Part shown: piece by piece, positions 43,140-54,678 of the stretch
Layout: every line of letters starts with the position of its first letter
Position numbering within the stretch: the stretch's first letter is position 1
NCBI RefSeq assembly: GCF_021130785.1
Contig: NW_025776251.1
Span: 62,001-126,000, forward strand
Origin: Homalodisca vitripennis
Lineage: Eukaryota; Arthropoda; Insecta; Hemiptera; Cicadellidae
DNA length: 64,000 bases
Direction of reading: 5' to 3'
The notes under the pieces: model-generated
Seen by the model: only the letters and a program-made list of their open reading frames with translations
What the model was told of the DNA's origin: nothing
Database searches by the model: none
Program-made: the position numbers and the translations under genes

Positions 43140-43302
43140 CAAATTTTTAACAAATTGTATATAACTGTTCAAAATTACTTTGCAAGTATTAGTATGTATA
43201 TTTGTATTTATCAAGTTGTCCAAATTTTAAAAAAATTAGCTGTTGAATATTTATATTTTTACAGGGTATGTACAGTTATGCTATCTCTGTGGATATTTGT
43301 AG
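41701..43302 (+). pseudogene. SGNH-hydrolase-like gene, partial exons, unit 1
   Basis: Exon A starts after TTTCAG at 41700 and reads NADILTM then ILLTLPPIPKLEKKY, resembling the central blocks of SGNH/GDSL-type hydrolases. Its donor is not resolved. Exon B (42502-42573) reads IADISPLYVTSSP and ends at GTAAGT. Exon C (42776-42843, acceptor TTTTTTGCAG) reads FFSGRARRPDLIHLNRQGL and contains the D-x-x-H catalytic motif; it also ends at GTAAGT. Exons B and C join in phase. A possible last exon (43265-43302) closes with TAG. The upstream catalytic Ser block (GDS) was not found. Related domains occur in retroelement polyproteins and in host genes; this may be either. It is repeated in each unit. 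Confidence 0.55.
43088..43134. repeat. (TA)n tract, unit 1
   Basis: About 46 bp of alternating TA, longer than in units 2 and 3 (about 38 bp). Confidence 0.95.
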
Positions 43303-44377
43303 GATGTATATGTAAAAATACATAACATAATTATCGTCATGGTAAATCTTCCTGTATATTTATTTAGCTGTTGGTTTTTGTGTATTTAAATAGACGATTT
43401 ATTACTATTCTTGTGTCAAGTACAGTTCATGTATATATCTTATAGTAAAGTGGCATTATACATTTTATTGTTCTAGTTCCATAATACCGAGAAGTCCTTT
43501 AAAGTCTGTGTATCATTTTAAATGTTGTAATACTTTTTATGAAAGATCATATTTTGCCATGAATATTTTCTGATCTATAAACTAAGTATACATTGAATGG
43601 AATGTTGTGGTAATATTTAGTAGTACTAAGTAAACTCTTTAAATATAAAAATTTGGAATTTTTATTTCACTCTTACCCCACTAAATGTTTTGGACAGAAA
43701 CGCAACTCTTTCCCGTAATGTGTGAAATATAATTTAAACATATATACTTCTTAACGTGAAAAAACTAATATAAGAGCCCGTGTCAATTTCGCTTAGCTTT
43801 AAAATCTCTTAGCAATTGACACTGAAGCAATATTTGTAATATAATTGAACCATGCATATCCAAAACGTTGTACGTGCCAAAACACATGAAATGCTTTTTA
43901 TTGCAGAAATACGTTGTAAATGCTATCCTTTTGACTGGCACAAAACATTATTATGATACCGTCACTCCTAGTGGGTGAAAATGGAAACAAAACAGCTGTG
44001 CAAGTCAAAACGTTGTAGAGTGCTGTTTCCGTGCGGCAAAATAAAATATAACTAAACACAACAGAATTCGTATTTTTGTAACCTATTCGATATTATGAAG
44101 TGTACGTAACCTTAAATTTTAATTAAATAGATAAAAAAAAATTATGACGCACAAGTGCGTCATCTGCACATGGCATAACTAATGTTCCCGTGTGCGGATG
44201 ACGCGCCGGCGCGTCATCATTCTTTTATCCTTGTTTCAGGTTAAAAATATTACATTTCGTGTTTGTACATGATCCATTAGCTTAAAATATACATCGTTAA
44301 GTATAAAAAGAATAAAATATTTATATAAAAAACAAAAATGTCATTGTTTTAGTCAGATCTTTCCACAAATGTTGGGT
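43303..44377. other. AT-rich stretch with two palindromes, unit 1
   Basis: A 20-bp near-palindrome (44144-44163) and a 22-bp perfect palindrome (44197-44218, arms GATGACGCGCC) lie just 3' of the piggyBac remnant. No genes were seen in the rest. Confidence 0.8.
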
Positions 44378-44580
44378 TCACATACTATGGTGTATTCTAA
44401 AACAATCTTCGAGACACAATGCAGGTTTTCCAGGACATGCCTCACATTGATAAATTGGGTCCTTCCTTTTTCCTTTTTTATAACACACATTGCAACGTCT
44501 TCTTTGTGTTTTATTGTTTTTTCCCAAAGGTGATTTGACAGGGAGATGCTCAACTATCGCTGGCTGAAGTCGCGCGCCAA
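44378..44580 (-). pseudogene. piggyBac transposase C-terminal remnant, unit 1
   Basis: In the correct minus frame it reads AIVEHLPVKSPLGKNN, RRRCNVCYKKGKRKDPIYQC, EACPGKPALCLEDCF and RIHH to a stop at 44378-44380. This is the terminal cross-brace zinc finger of piggyBac-type transposases with all Cys/His intact. The catalytic domain is missing. A different frame over the same bases is longer but is a shadow. The copy 3 base change in this stretch is silent in the piggyBac frame. Confidence 0.85.
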
Positions 44581-45643
44581 GTCTTGGTGCCGAAATTTCG
44601 GACGGGCGTCAGCAGACGTTTTATCATTGTCATTCTAAAATCAAATAACGCAATTTTGTTGCCAATTGTGTGTTTGTTTCACAGTAGGAATGCTTTGACC
44701 ATACTCATTTTCAATATGTGTATAAATACCTTCTTATACTATCTTAATGTTTGTCTTGCTGTAATTCTTTTTGTTTTAAGTAGACATTACATGCAGCCTG
44801 ATAGTGCACAGACCCTTGCCTAGTTAGATTTTTGTCTGTTGTATAAAGGGTCAACATTCTAGTTAGTTTCTGCTAAGGCAGGAGTATACCAATTAATTAG
44901 TTTGGATTTTTTTTAGCTAGTCTTCTTAGATATTTTAATTACAGATAGCAAAAGTGCTATAGATTTACATACTTCTTAAACACTTCATTTCAGTTATTAT
45001 AAATACTATTAAGTTTACTACTTTAACACTGTAATACTTTAAAATAATATTAAAATTAACAATAATATTATCAATAGCAGTGTTTAAGCGAGTTGGTAGA
45101 GTATTAAAAGGAAAAAGATTTAATGGTCTGAGAAGGTTTAAAAAAATCTTAAGGAAACTGTATTATTTCTACTTCTGTTACCCATTTATATGTTGCAATT
45201 TCCAGCAATAAATAGCTTTTAATTGTGTTTTTTTATTTTTTTATAGTACATTCAAAATCAGTCAGAACACTTTTGACATAACCACTTATTACAACAACAT
45301 TTACTTCCAATAATTTAATACAACAACTTTCATATGTATCTCAGAGTAAATGTATGTTATATCTACAACAGCAAATGTAACAAAATTTAAAATGTAAATA
45401 ACTACACCTCCTTTTTTTAACTTTACTCCACACTACATGAGCACGTATATCGGGAAGTTGAAGAATTAGTGGTAAGTGAGTGAGTGAATGAGGACCTCGC
45501 CTTATATTACATATATAGAGGTTACAACTAATTAAAAATTAAAAAGGATAATTAATTTACTATCTTGTTTAATTGTTTAAACAATTGCATGAATTAAAAT
45601 ATATAAAATGGTATTCAATGAATTAAAATATATAAAATGGTAT
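44581..45643. other. Non-coding stretch, unit 1
   Basis: A 29-bp direct duplication (45591-45619 and 45620-45647, GAATTAAAATATATAAAATG core) lies next to the truncated RT end. Short frames here are not supported as genes. Confidence 0.5.
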
Positions 45644-47035
45644 TCAAGCATTAATATAATACTTTAGTGACCGGAGCGCAGCTTGACGCTGAACCCGGGC
45701 GAGTCGCAACCTATAACTTTCCTTGGTAAGAGCGTCTGCCCACACCTCTGCCCCATAAAGGAGTACGGACTGGACTGCGGACATCAATAACCGTCTTTTG
45801 CTGGACCGAGGACCCCCAACATTGGCCATCAGCTTACTAAGATAAGAGACCACCTTAGCAGCCTTGTCCGCCGAACGGAAGATCTGGTCTCTCCAGCTAA
45901 ACTTATTGTCCACCATGACTCCGAGGTACTTGGCGGCACGCGTTGACTGGACCACTTCCCTTCCCACTCGCAGCGGGACGACGGTGTCAATTCTTTTCTT
46001 TGTGAGAATCACGATCTCCGTCTTGCTCAGAGCAAGCGAAAGACCGTGATCGGACATCCAGGCGTTGACCACTCGCATGACCTGGTTCAACTTTAGCTGG
46101 GCCAGCTCAACGTTGCGTGCGGCGATGAGAGCCGCAACGTCATCGGCGTACCCAACCAAGACGGTTTCCTCTGGCATCTCGGATCTCAGGAGGCTGTCAT
46201 AAGCGATATTCCAGAGATCCGGGCCGAGTATTGAACCCTGCGCGGCACCAGAGGTGACTTCCACCGTCCGCGCTCCGTCTCGAGTGTCATATATCAGACG
46301 CCTAGAACGGAGGTAGTCCTCGATGAGCCGCAACAGATACGTTGGAATTCGGAAGGTGTCACGAAGTGCATCCAACATATCGACCCATCTCGCCGAGTTG
46401 AAGGCATTCTTGACATCAAGCGTAACAAGAAGCACTACTCGGCGGGAGAAATGGTTGTGGCTCTCGGCTCTTTCAACTGCTTTATGTACTTCCGTAATCG
46501 CGTCGATTGTTGATCGTCCCTTTCTGAAACCGTACTGACGAGGGCATAGGTCCCCGACAGCTACCACGGCAGAAATCAGGCGGGAACGGATTAATTTTTC
46601 AAAAAGTTTTCCAGCCGTGTCCAGCATGCAGAGAGGTCTGTAGTACGACGGCAGCTCTGGATCACCTTTTCCCTTGCTAATAAGCACCAGCCTGGCGGTT
46701 TTCCAGGGAGATGGAAACACTCCTTCAACCAAGCAGGCATTGTACATTCTCAGCAACAACCCGGGATTGATGGTGAAAATCTTCTTCAGAGCCTCGCTGG
46801 GAATCCCGTCCGGGCCGGGAGCCTTGTTGCTTTTCAGGGTGAGAACGGAGGTTTCCAACTCCTCAATAGTAAAAAGCGGAACGCTCTCCACCCGTTCGAA
46901 GTCAACTAGTGGTCGCTGTGGATGTACAGGAAACAGGGCAGTGACGATCCTCTCCATGGTGGCGCCCTCCATAAGGAGCGAGCCCCACGGGCTTAAGCCA
47001 AATTTAGGCCTAGCCTGAAGTAATGTGATAAACAA
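45644..47035 (-). pseudogene. R1-type LINE reverse transcriptase, truncated both ends, unit 1
   Basis: A 463-codon open frame covers the RT domain: LKSNKAPGPDGIPSEALKK, YYRPLCMLDTAGKLFEKLI, YGFRKGRSTIDAI, TLDVKNAFNSARW (Asp207), SGAAQGSILGPDLW and GYADD (296-299). Then come KTEIVIL and KYLGVMVDN. These are the catalytic blocks of R1-clade RTs. The upstream endonuclease and ORF1 are missing. At the other end the protein stops abruptly (LRSLKYYINA) within the region where R1-type proteins continue to a Cys/His finger. The frame has no lesions inside. It is GC-rich compared with its surroundings. Confidence 0.88.
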
Positions 47036-47393
47036 TCCCAGGTTAGAATCCTAAAGAGTAGAGAAGGTTTTTTAGTGGGTAAACCCGTTTTTAGGGGAGT
47101 CCCACACTACAGGCTGGCCACCTGTGTGCGTAATTGCATTTTTCCTGCCTCTCCCTCAAAAAAAAAAAAAAAAAAACTAAGTTCTTCTATATGTAAAAAC
47201 CAGATTCTAAGATATTAATCTAGTTTTCCTTAAAAAGACTTATTGTATTACAAAAAAACTTGTTACAACAAAAAGTTTCAGTTACCATTTATGTAAAAGG
47301 TTTTTTTTATTGGTGATACTTTCTACTACTTAGAACATAGTATTTTAAAACAGAGAACAATAGCAAAGTTTCATGCCCACTACTTTTTTTCAG
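47036..47393. other. Non-coding stretch with poly-A tract, unit 1
   Basis: An A-run at about 47157-47176 follows CCTGCCTCTCCCTC. It may mark a retroposed end on the plus strand. Nothing else recognised. Confidence 0.45.
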
Positions 47394-47559
47394 ATAACGT
47401 ACAACTCAAGGTTGTTGATTCACGTTTAAAACAGTTAAAAAGAGAAAGATTGTTGGACCAAAAACTAGGAAGAACAAGCTCCGCACGAAGGAAACCAAAA
47501 AAAAAAAAAATTTCATTAATCAATTACTTAAATTAACTCCTACCAAAGCTGATGAACAA
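47394..47559 (+). other. Candidate exon, unit 1
   Basis: A stretch bounded by TTTTTTTCAG and GTAAGT codes for VVDSRLKQLKRERLLDQKLG, SSARRKPKKK, then after an A14 run FINQLLKLTPTKADEQ in a frame one base off. Good splice signals and a Lys/Arg-rich product suggest a real exon, but the homopolymer breaks the frame in both copies seen. Function unknown. Confidence 0.4.
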
Positions 47560-47849
47560 GTAAGTTTATTTGAATGTATATTTTTTTATGTACAAAAAAT
47601 GTATGTAAGATCACACTCTGTGGTAGCATTTTAGTATAGGTCACGACTACGTTGAAATGTTTTGAAATCTTAAAAAACAAAAACCGTTTCAATCATATAA
47701 AGTTCGTAAAATCATGGGCAGGATTTAGTTACAATTAATATAAAATAATGTTTTTAAATGTTCACTTAAAAGAATTCAATGTTACCCTGTACTTCTGAAA
47801 CATTTGACTGTTATCAATTATCATGTGTATTATAATTAGCTGTAGAGGT

Positions 47850-48373
47850 GTGGATTGGATTCTAGTATGCCCCAACTTCTAACGGGCCCCGACTTCTAGC
47901 AGGCCCCAACCTTTTGCAGGCCCAAACCTATAGTACACTATTACCTCTAGCAGGTTACACCAGTCCCTCTGGCAGGCTCTAGTCTCTGCCAGGATTCCAC
48001 CTCTAGTAGGCTCTAAACTTTAGCAGGTCTCGAGTTTTAGGAGAGCCATGCCTCTGTGAGATCCCATGAACTAGCAGGCCCCAGGCTGTAGCGGCCCCAT
48101 ATTCTAGTGGACTCTGAACTCTAGCAGGCTCCGACCATTAGCAGGCCAGGATTAATAAAGGGTCCCGACCATTAGCAGGCCCCAATTATTAGCGACCAAT
48201 AGAGGGCCCCGACAATTAGCAGGAGACGACCATTCGAGGGCCCCATTTAATAGAGGACCCCCACCATTAGCAGCTCACCCACCATTAGGGGGCCCGATCA
48301 TTAAGAGGCCCCGATACTTAGCGGGTCCCGACTATTAGCAGGCCCCAACCATTAGCGGGCTTCGATTAATAGA
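47850..48373. repeat. Minisatellite spanning the unit 1/unit 2 junction
   Basis: About 520 bp of degenerate 15-20 bp units, core CCATTAGCAGGCCC or CTCTAGCAGGCTC, drifting in sequence from left to right. The array phase marker at 48166 lies within it. Confidence 0.88.
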
Positions 48374-48436
48374 AGTAAACAATAGCTAAGCCCACAGTAT
48401 TTACAAAAGCTTATTGTATTACCTGTCCTTCACAAA

Positions 48437-48676
48437 ATGACCAAACCATTAGAGGACCGAATTTCAAATGAAAGAAACCTAACTATTCAGGAAAATCCCA
48501 ACGGTATAAGTAAAACTCTTGATAAAAATATTCATCAGGATAATGTTACGTCACCTCAAAGCAGTAGCTCATCCAAGAGTCCAACCAAAATTGATGACAA
48601 ACACAACAAAATTTCAAGAAAGAAATGGACTGATGAGAAAAATCTACAATTTATCATGAGTTTGGAGAACAGATAA
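48437..48676 (+). CDS. Small Ser/Lys-rich frame, unit 2
   Basis: Identical in protein to the unit 1 copy at 39392. No family recognised. Confidence 0.35.
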   Translation: MTKPLEDRISNERNLTIQENPNGISKTLDKNIHQDNVTSPQSSSSSKSPTKIDDKHNKISRKKWTDEKNLQFIMSLENR

Positions 48677-48940
48677 TCAGAATATTGTTTAATGTTTTAA
48701 ACCATTGTTTGTTTTGAGAGGTGTTTTTATCGAATTGTAATAGTTTTGCAAGTTATATTGTTGAAATGTAGTCTTTAGTCTGTCAGGCCACATCAGACCT
48801 AGACATTTATTACAATGCCATTACTCAGTATCTTAAACCGTTCCACAATACAATAAAATAGTGTTTAAGAATCATGTGATTATTTTTTACCTATAATACT
48901 TAGGTCTAATATATAACATCATAATGACTGTGGCGGAGTA

Positions 48941-49336
48941 CTCCAGTAGATTTCGTCTGATGACGAGTCGTTGCAATAGTAATCCTGCTCAGTACGAGAG
49001 GAACCGCAGGTTCGGACATTTGGTTCATGCACTCGGTCGAGCGGCCGGTGGTGCGAAGCTACCATCCGTGGGATTATGCCTGAACGCCTCTAAGGCCGAA
49101 TCCCGCCTAGTGGGCGCCGACATCCACTTGGAGTCCCGTGAGCGAAGGCTCAACACAATGTGACTTTACTAGGCGGTGCCGTCCTCGTGGCGGCCCGTCG
49201 CACGAGCCGGTGGCCGCGTACCATAAGTGGACGGCTCGGTCGATTGTGACCGTGTCCGTACCGGTACGCGGCTTAACTCGGGTCGACCCTTCGGGGAGTT
49301 CGATGTCGGGACTCGGAATCGTCTGTAGACGACTTT
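48941..49336 (+). rRNA. 28S rRNA 3'-terminal fragment, unit 2
   Basis: Same detached 28S tail as in unit 1 and apparently identical to it. Again no other rDNA parts are present. Confidence 0.9.
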
Positions 49337-49411
49337 GCAATAGTCGATGAGGTTGTAACTCCACCCCTCATTTATCAACCCGAATTGGGAGAACCAGAAT
49401 CAGAACTCAAA

Positions 49412-50110
49412 ATGAATTCCTTACTGGTGTGGGAACAATTGTTTGATCTTCGTCAAGACAATCTTGTTGTTGTGCCGCTCCATATTACCCCGGATTTGTC
49501 ATGGATGCGGGAAAGATATTCCGGTCATCCCTTGTTAGAGACTCTCAAAATGAATTCCGACATACTTACTCCTGAACTCTATCAAGGAGCATTTGACATA
49601 ATTGCTGGAAGAAAATTGAACTATTTCTATGTGGCAGAAGCTTTAAATCATATAAATAGTATGATCAACTTCTACGTGGCGGGTTACAGAATTGGTCAGC
49701 GCCAAGGGATTCACAGTTTGAAAGAGCAGATGGCCACTACCTCAAATACAGTGTCAGAGTTGATGAAGGTGATGGTGAATTCCATTGAGTCCAATGCCCA
49801 GAACATGGAACGTGTCAAAACCTTCACTGATACATCTGTCTCTCACATGTCAAAGCTTGTAAGTAAGATTGAGAATGTTTACCTGCAGGGGGAGCAGGGC
49901 CCTTATATGGAGACTGTGGCAGAAGTTCAACATCCCATGGTTCAGACCAAAAATGTGGTTGCTTGTCTTGCTGAAGGCAGAACCATCACATTTACATGGG
50001 ACAAAGAGACCACCAAGATGAATGTAAATCAGTACAAAAAATTCGGCTTACGACCTGAGCAATGGAATGAATTAAAGTTGGGATTTACTCAACTTCATCC
50101 TTGGTTTTAG
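49412..50110 (+). CDS. Unrecognised 232-codon frame joined to the 28S tail, unit 2
   Basis: Same protein as the unit 1 copy at 40367, open upstream into the 28S tail, with a predicted central coiled coil. Confidence 0.5.
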   Translation: MNSLLVWEQLFDLRQDNLVVVPLHITPDLSWMRERYSGHPLLETLKMNSDILTPELYQGAFDIIAGRKLNYFYVAEALNHINSMINFYVAGYRIGQRQGIHSLKEQMATTSNTVSELMKVMVNSIESNAQNMERVKTFTDTSVSHMSKLVSKIENVYLQGEQGPYMETVAEVQHPMVQTKNVVACLAEGRTITFTWDKETTKMNVNQYKKFGLRPEQWNELKLGFTQLHPWF

Positions 50111-50483
50111 TAGTATTGAGGCTATTTTGCTCAATTGTATTTTTTTTTGTTTTATTTGTGCTGCATTGGAAGAGGTTATTACAACATATACAATAGTTAG
50201 AGAGGAAACCTAGTTTAACACCATGAATGCCGGGGGTATTCTAGCTGTTACCCTGGCTTACTTATAATTTATGTGCTACTTGTCTCATGGCACAATGAGG
50301 GTGTTAAATATGTTGTATAATTGGTATTAAAAACAGTTTATTTCAACAGACGATATTTTGTTGTAGGATGGTCTTGAGCGTAAAAACAAATTTTAAGAAT
50401 ATTTCTCTAAGAAATAGAAAAGATATACAACAAGATATCTTTTATAATGCAAGCAATGCTTAATTTTCGAGCGAAATCTATGT

Positions 50484-50719
50484 ATGGATTGCGTTACAAT
50501 TGAGAGGGTGGAACAAATAAAGTATCTGGGGGATATTTTAGACGAAAGTGGTAGTTGAATGTGTTCCCTACATTCTGAATGTGAAAAACTATTTAAACAC
50601 TTCGTGGAGGAAGTTTTATTTTCTTCAGTATTTTTATCTTGAAAACTATTTACTATTCTATAATTAACTCTAAATTGCAATATGATATTTCATGTTGGGG
50701 AGGGTTACATAATACTGTA
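50484..50719 (+). pseudogene. LINE RT thumb remnant, unit 2
   Basis: Copy of the unit 1 remnant (EQIKYLGDILDE, LQYDISCWGG). Confidence 0.6.
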
Positions 50720-50745
50720 TCATAAAATTTGAACAATGATTTCAG

Positions 50746-52131
50746 AATGCAGACATTTTGACAATGTGTAGGGAAAGCTCTGCACTTATCAAAACACTGC
50801 AGGAAACTGTAAGAAGTATAATCCTACTGACCCTGCCACCGATACCAAAGCTGGAGAAAAAATACTGTCCTAGCCATTTCAAACTCTTGGAGACGTACAA
50901 TGTCCACATCCGTAGCTTGGAAAACGGTTATTCATGTTATTGCGTTATTTTCTGTATTGTTTTAGTCAGGACAAGAAATATCTATTTATACTCTTAACTT
51001 ACAAATTTTATTAAACACAATGTAAAGACGGTGAATTATGAGTGTTCTTAGAAAATATATTCAAGCGACAATTTATATAAATATGCAATACTAATTTTAC
51101 ATAAACATTATAGCTTGATAGTTATTTGATATTGTAATGGTAGGTTAACACCCAGTAATCTCAACCTCAAAAAGAAAAAAGTGTAAAGTCCCCTCCTCCC
51201 AAATTCATTTCAAGAAATGGTCCTTGAGTTTACTTATATACTTAAATATATAATGTAATATACTTGTTCTTACTTTCTTGCCGTGCTGTATATTTTATAT
51301 ACAAGATTTTTTAGTTGATTTCAGTAAATTTAGTATATCATACATGAAATCTTGTTGATATGATGGTCATAAGTTTGGATCATTATTTTAATCTGCCTAA
51401 TTGAGGCTATTTTGCTCAATTGTATTGATTGTTAACCATTTTGAAATTATAACATGATGCCATATTTCAATGGTACTCTATGCGATGATACATAATTGTG
51501 TATAATTTTTGTTTGTTCCTATTTTTGTTTTACTCTTGTATTTAAGAATTGCCGACATCAGCCCACTGTACGTGACCTCTTCTCCACGCCAGAAGTGCCT
51601 TATGCATCGGTTTGAACAGTAAGTATTTAAATTTATTGATTAATTTCAGTTTGCTACTATTACTGCATTTTGATGAAGCACCGAAAACAGAATTATTAAT
51701 TTTATATTATAATCAACTATTAATGTTGTTTTATTATACTGTGAATTCTCTATTTTCATCAAATATTTGGTATGAAATACTTTTACTAACTGTTTAATTT
51801 TATGTATTGATTTTTTGCAGATTCTTCTCTGGAAGAGCTAGAAGACCAGATTTAATTCACCTCAATCGGCAAGGTCTTATTGTTATGCGTAAGTATATCC
51901 TTGACAAATGTTTATACATTATAGATTTGTTTTTAGTCTGTATAATTTTAGTTTTTATATAACTTTATATCTAAACATTTTATTGTTATAAAAACAACAT
52001 AGCATGTAAGTTCTTCATAATATGATTTTTTATTATGTTACACCAAAGATTTGTATGAGAACGCGTCTTCCAAATTTTAGTGAACTGATAAGTGGGAAAA
52101 TGTGTTTCTTTTAATTAGATTTATTAAAGTG

Positions 52132-52176
<45 letters not shown>

Positions 52177-52339
52177 CAAATTTTTAACAAATTGTATATA
52201 ACTGTTCAAAATTACTTTGCAAGTATTAGTATGTATATTTGTATTTATCAAGTTGTCCAAATTTTAAAAAAATTAGCTGTTGAATATTTATATTTTTACA
52301 GGGTATGTACAGTTATGCTATCTCTGTGGATATTTGTAG
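50746..52339 (+). pseudogene. SGNH-hydrolase-like gene, partial exons, unit 2
   Basis: Same exon set as unit 1, with the D-x-x-H exon (PDLIHLN) and both GTAAGT donors preserved. The possible terminal stop is at 52337-52339. Confidence 0.55.
52133..52171. repeat. (TA)n tract, unit 2
   Basis: About 38 bp of TA, shorter than in unit 1. Confidence 0.95.
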
Positions 52340-53180
52340 GATGTATATGTAAAAATACATAACATAATTATCGTCATGGTAAATCTTCCTGTATATTTAT
52401 TTAGCTGTTGGTTTTTGTGTATTTAAATAGACGATTTATTACTATTCTTGTGTCAAGTACAGTTCATGTATATATCTTATAGTAAAGTGGCATTATACAT
52501 TTTATTGTTCTAGTTCCATAATACCGAGAAGTCCTTTAAAGTCTGTGTATCATTTTAAATGTTGTAATACTTTTTATGAAAGATCATATTTTGCCATGAA
52601 TATTTTCTGATCTATAAACTAAGTATACATTGAATGGAATGTTGTGGTAATATTTAGTAGTACTAAGTAAACTCTTTAAATATAAAAATTTGGAATTTTT
52701 ATTTCACTCTTACCCCACTAAATGTTTTGGACAGAAACGCAACTCTTTCCCGTAATGTGTGAAATATAATTTAAACATATATACTTCTTAACGTGAAAAA
52801 ACTAATATAAGAGCCCGTGTCAATTTCGCTTAGCTTTAAAATCTCTTAGCAATTGACACTGAAGCAATATTTGTAATATAATTGAACCATGCATATCCAA
52901 AACGTTGTACGTGCCAAAACACATGAAATGCTTTTTATTGCAGAAATACGTTGTAAATGCTATCCTTTTGACTGGCACAAAACATTATTATGATACCGTC
53001 ACTCCTAGTGGGTGAAAATGGAAACAAAACAGCTGTGCAAGTCAAAACGTTGTAGAGTGCTGTTTCCGTGCGGCAAAATAAAATATAACTAAACACAACA
53101 GAATTCGTATTTTTGTAACCTATTCGATATTATGAAGTGTACGTAACCTTAAATTTTAATTAAATAGATAAAAAAAAATT

Positions 53181-53255
53181 ATGACGCACAAGTGCGTCAT
53201 CTGCACATGGCATAACTAATGTTCCCGTGTGCGGATGACGCGCCGGCGCGTCATC
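53181..53255. repeat. Palindrome pair, unit 2
   Basis: Palindromes at 53181-53200 and 53234-53255, as in unit 1, beside the piggyBac remnant. Confidence 0.8.
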
Positions 53256-53414
53256 ATTCTTTTATCCTTGTTTCAGGTTAAAAATATTACATTTCGTGTT
53301 TGTACATGATCCATTAGCTTAAAATATACATCGTTAAGTATAAAAAGAATAAAATATTTATATAAAAAACAAAAATGTCATTGTTTTAGTCAGATCTTTC
53401 CACAAATGTTGGGT

Positions 53415-53617
53415 TCACATACTATGGTGTATTCTAAAACAATCTTCGAGACACAATGCAGGTTTTCCAGGACATGCCTCACATTGATAAATTGGGTCCT
53501 TCCTTTTTCCTTTTTTATAACACACATTGCAACGTCTTCTTTGTGTTTTATTGTTTTTTCCCAAAGGTGATTTGACAGGGAGATGCTCAACTATCGCTGG
53601 CTGAAGTCGCGCGCCAA
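53415..53617 (-). pseudogene. piggyBac transposase C-terminal remnant, unit 2
   Basis: Same zinc-finger end as unit 1 (NVCYKKGKRKDPIYQCEACP), stop at 53415-53417. Confidence 0.85.
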
Positions 53618-54678
53618 GTCTTGGTGCCGAAATTTCGGACGGGCGTCAGCAGACGTTTTATCATTGTCATTCTAAAATCAAATAACGCAATTTTGTTGCC
53701 AATTGTGTGTTTGTTTCACAGTAGGAATGCATTGACCATACTCATTTTCAATATGTGTATAAATACCTTCTTATACTATCTTAATGTTTGTCTTGCTGTA
53801 ATTCTTTTTGTTTTAAGTAGACATTACATGCAGCCTGATAGTGCACAGACCCTTGCCTAGTTAGATTTTTGTCTGTTGTATAAAGGGTCAACATTCTAGT
53901 TAGTTTCTGCTAAGGCAGGAGTATACCAATTAATTAGTTTGGATTTTTTTAGCTAGTCTTCTTAGATATTTTAATTACAGATAGCAAAAGTGCTATAGAT
54001 TTACATACTTCTTAAACACTTCATTTCAGTTATTATAAATACTATTAAGTTTACTACTTTAACACTGTAATACTTTAAAATAATATTAAAATTAACAATA
54101 ATATTATCAATAGCAGTGTTTAAGCGAGTTGGTAGAGTATTAAAAGGAAAAAGATTTAATGGTCTGAGAAGGTTTAAAAAAATCTTAAGGAAACTGTATT
54201 ATTTCTACTTCTGTTACCCATTTATATGTTGCAATTTCCAGCAATAAATAGCTTTTAATTGTGTTTTTTATTTTTTTATAGTACATTCAAAATCAGTCAG
54301 AACACTTTTGACATAACCACTTATTACAACAACATTTACTTCCAATAATTTAATACAACAACTTTCATATGTATCTCAGAGTAAATGTATGTTATATCTA
54401 CAACAGCAAATGTAACAAAATTTAAAATGTAAATAACTACACCTCCTTTTTTTAACTTTACTCCACACTACATGAGCACGTATATCGGGAAGTTGAAGAA
54501 TTAGTGGTAAGTGAGTGAGTGAATGAGGACCTCGCCTTATATTACATATATAGAGGTTACAACTAATTAAAAATTAAAAAGGATAATTAATTTACTATCT
54601 TGTTTAATTGTTTAAACAATTGCATGAATTAAAATATATAAAATGGTATTCAATGAATTAAAATATATAAAATGGTAT

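Noticed and set aside
44353..44553. 66-codon minus-strand frame in each unit
   Set aside because: A different frame over the same bases gives the complete piggyBac C-terminal finger, so this one is a shadow.
44584..44823. 79-codon hydrophobic frame repeated in each unit
   Set aside because: AT-rich, no motif, and its first codon is not ATG (it begins GTG). Repetition is explained by the array.
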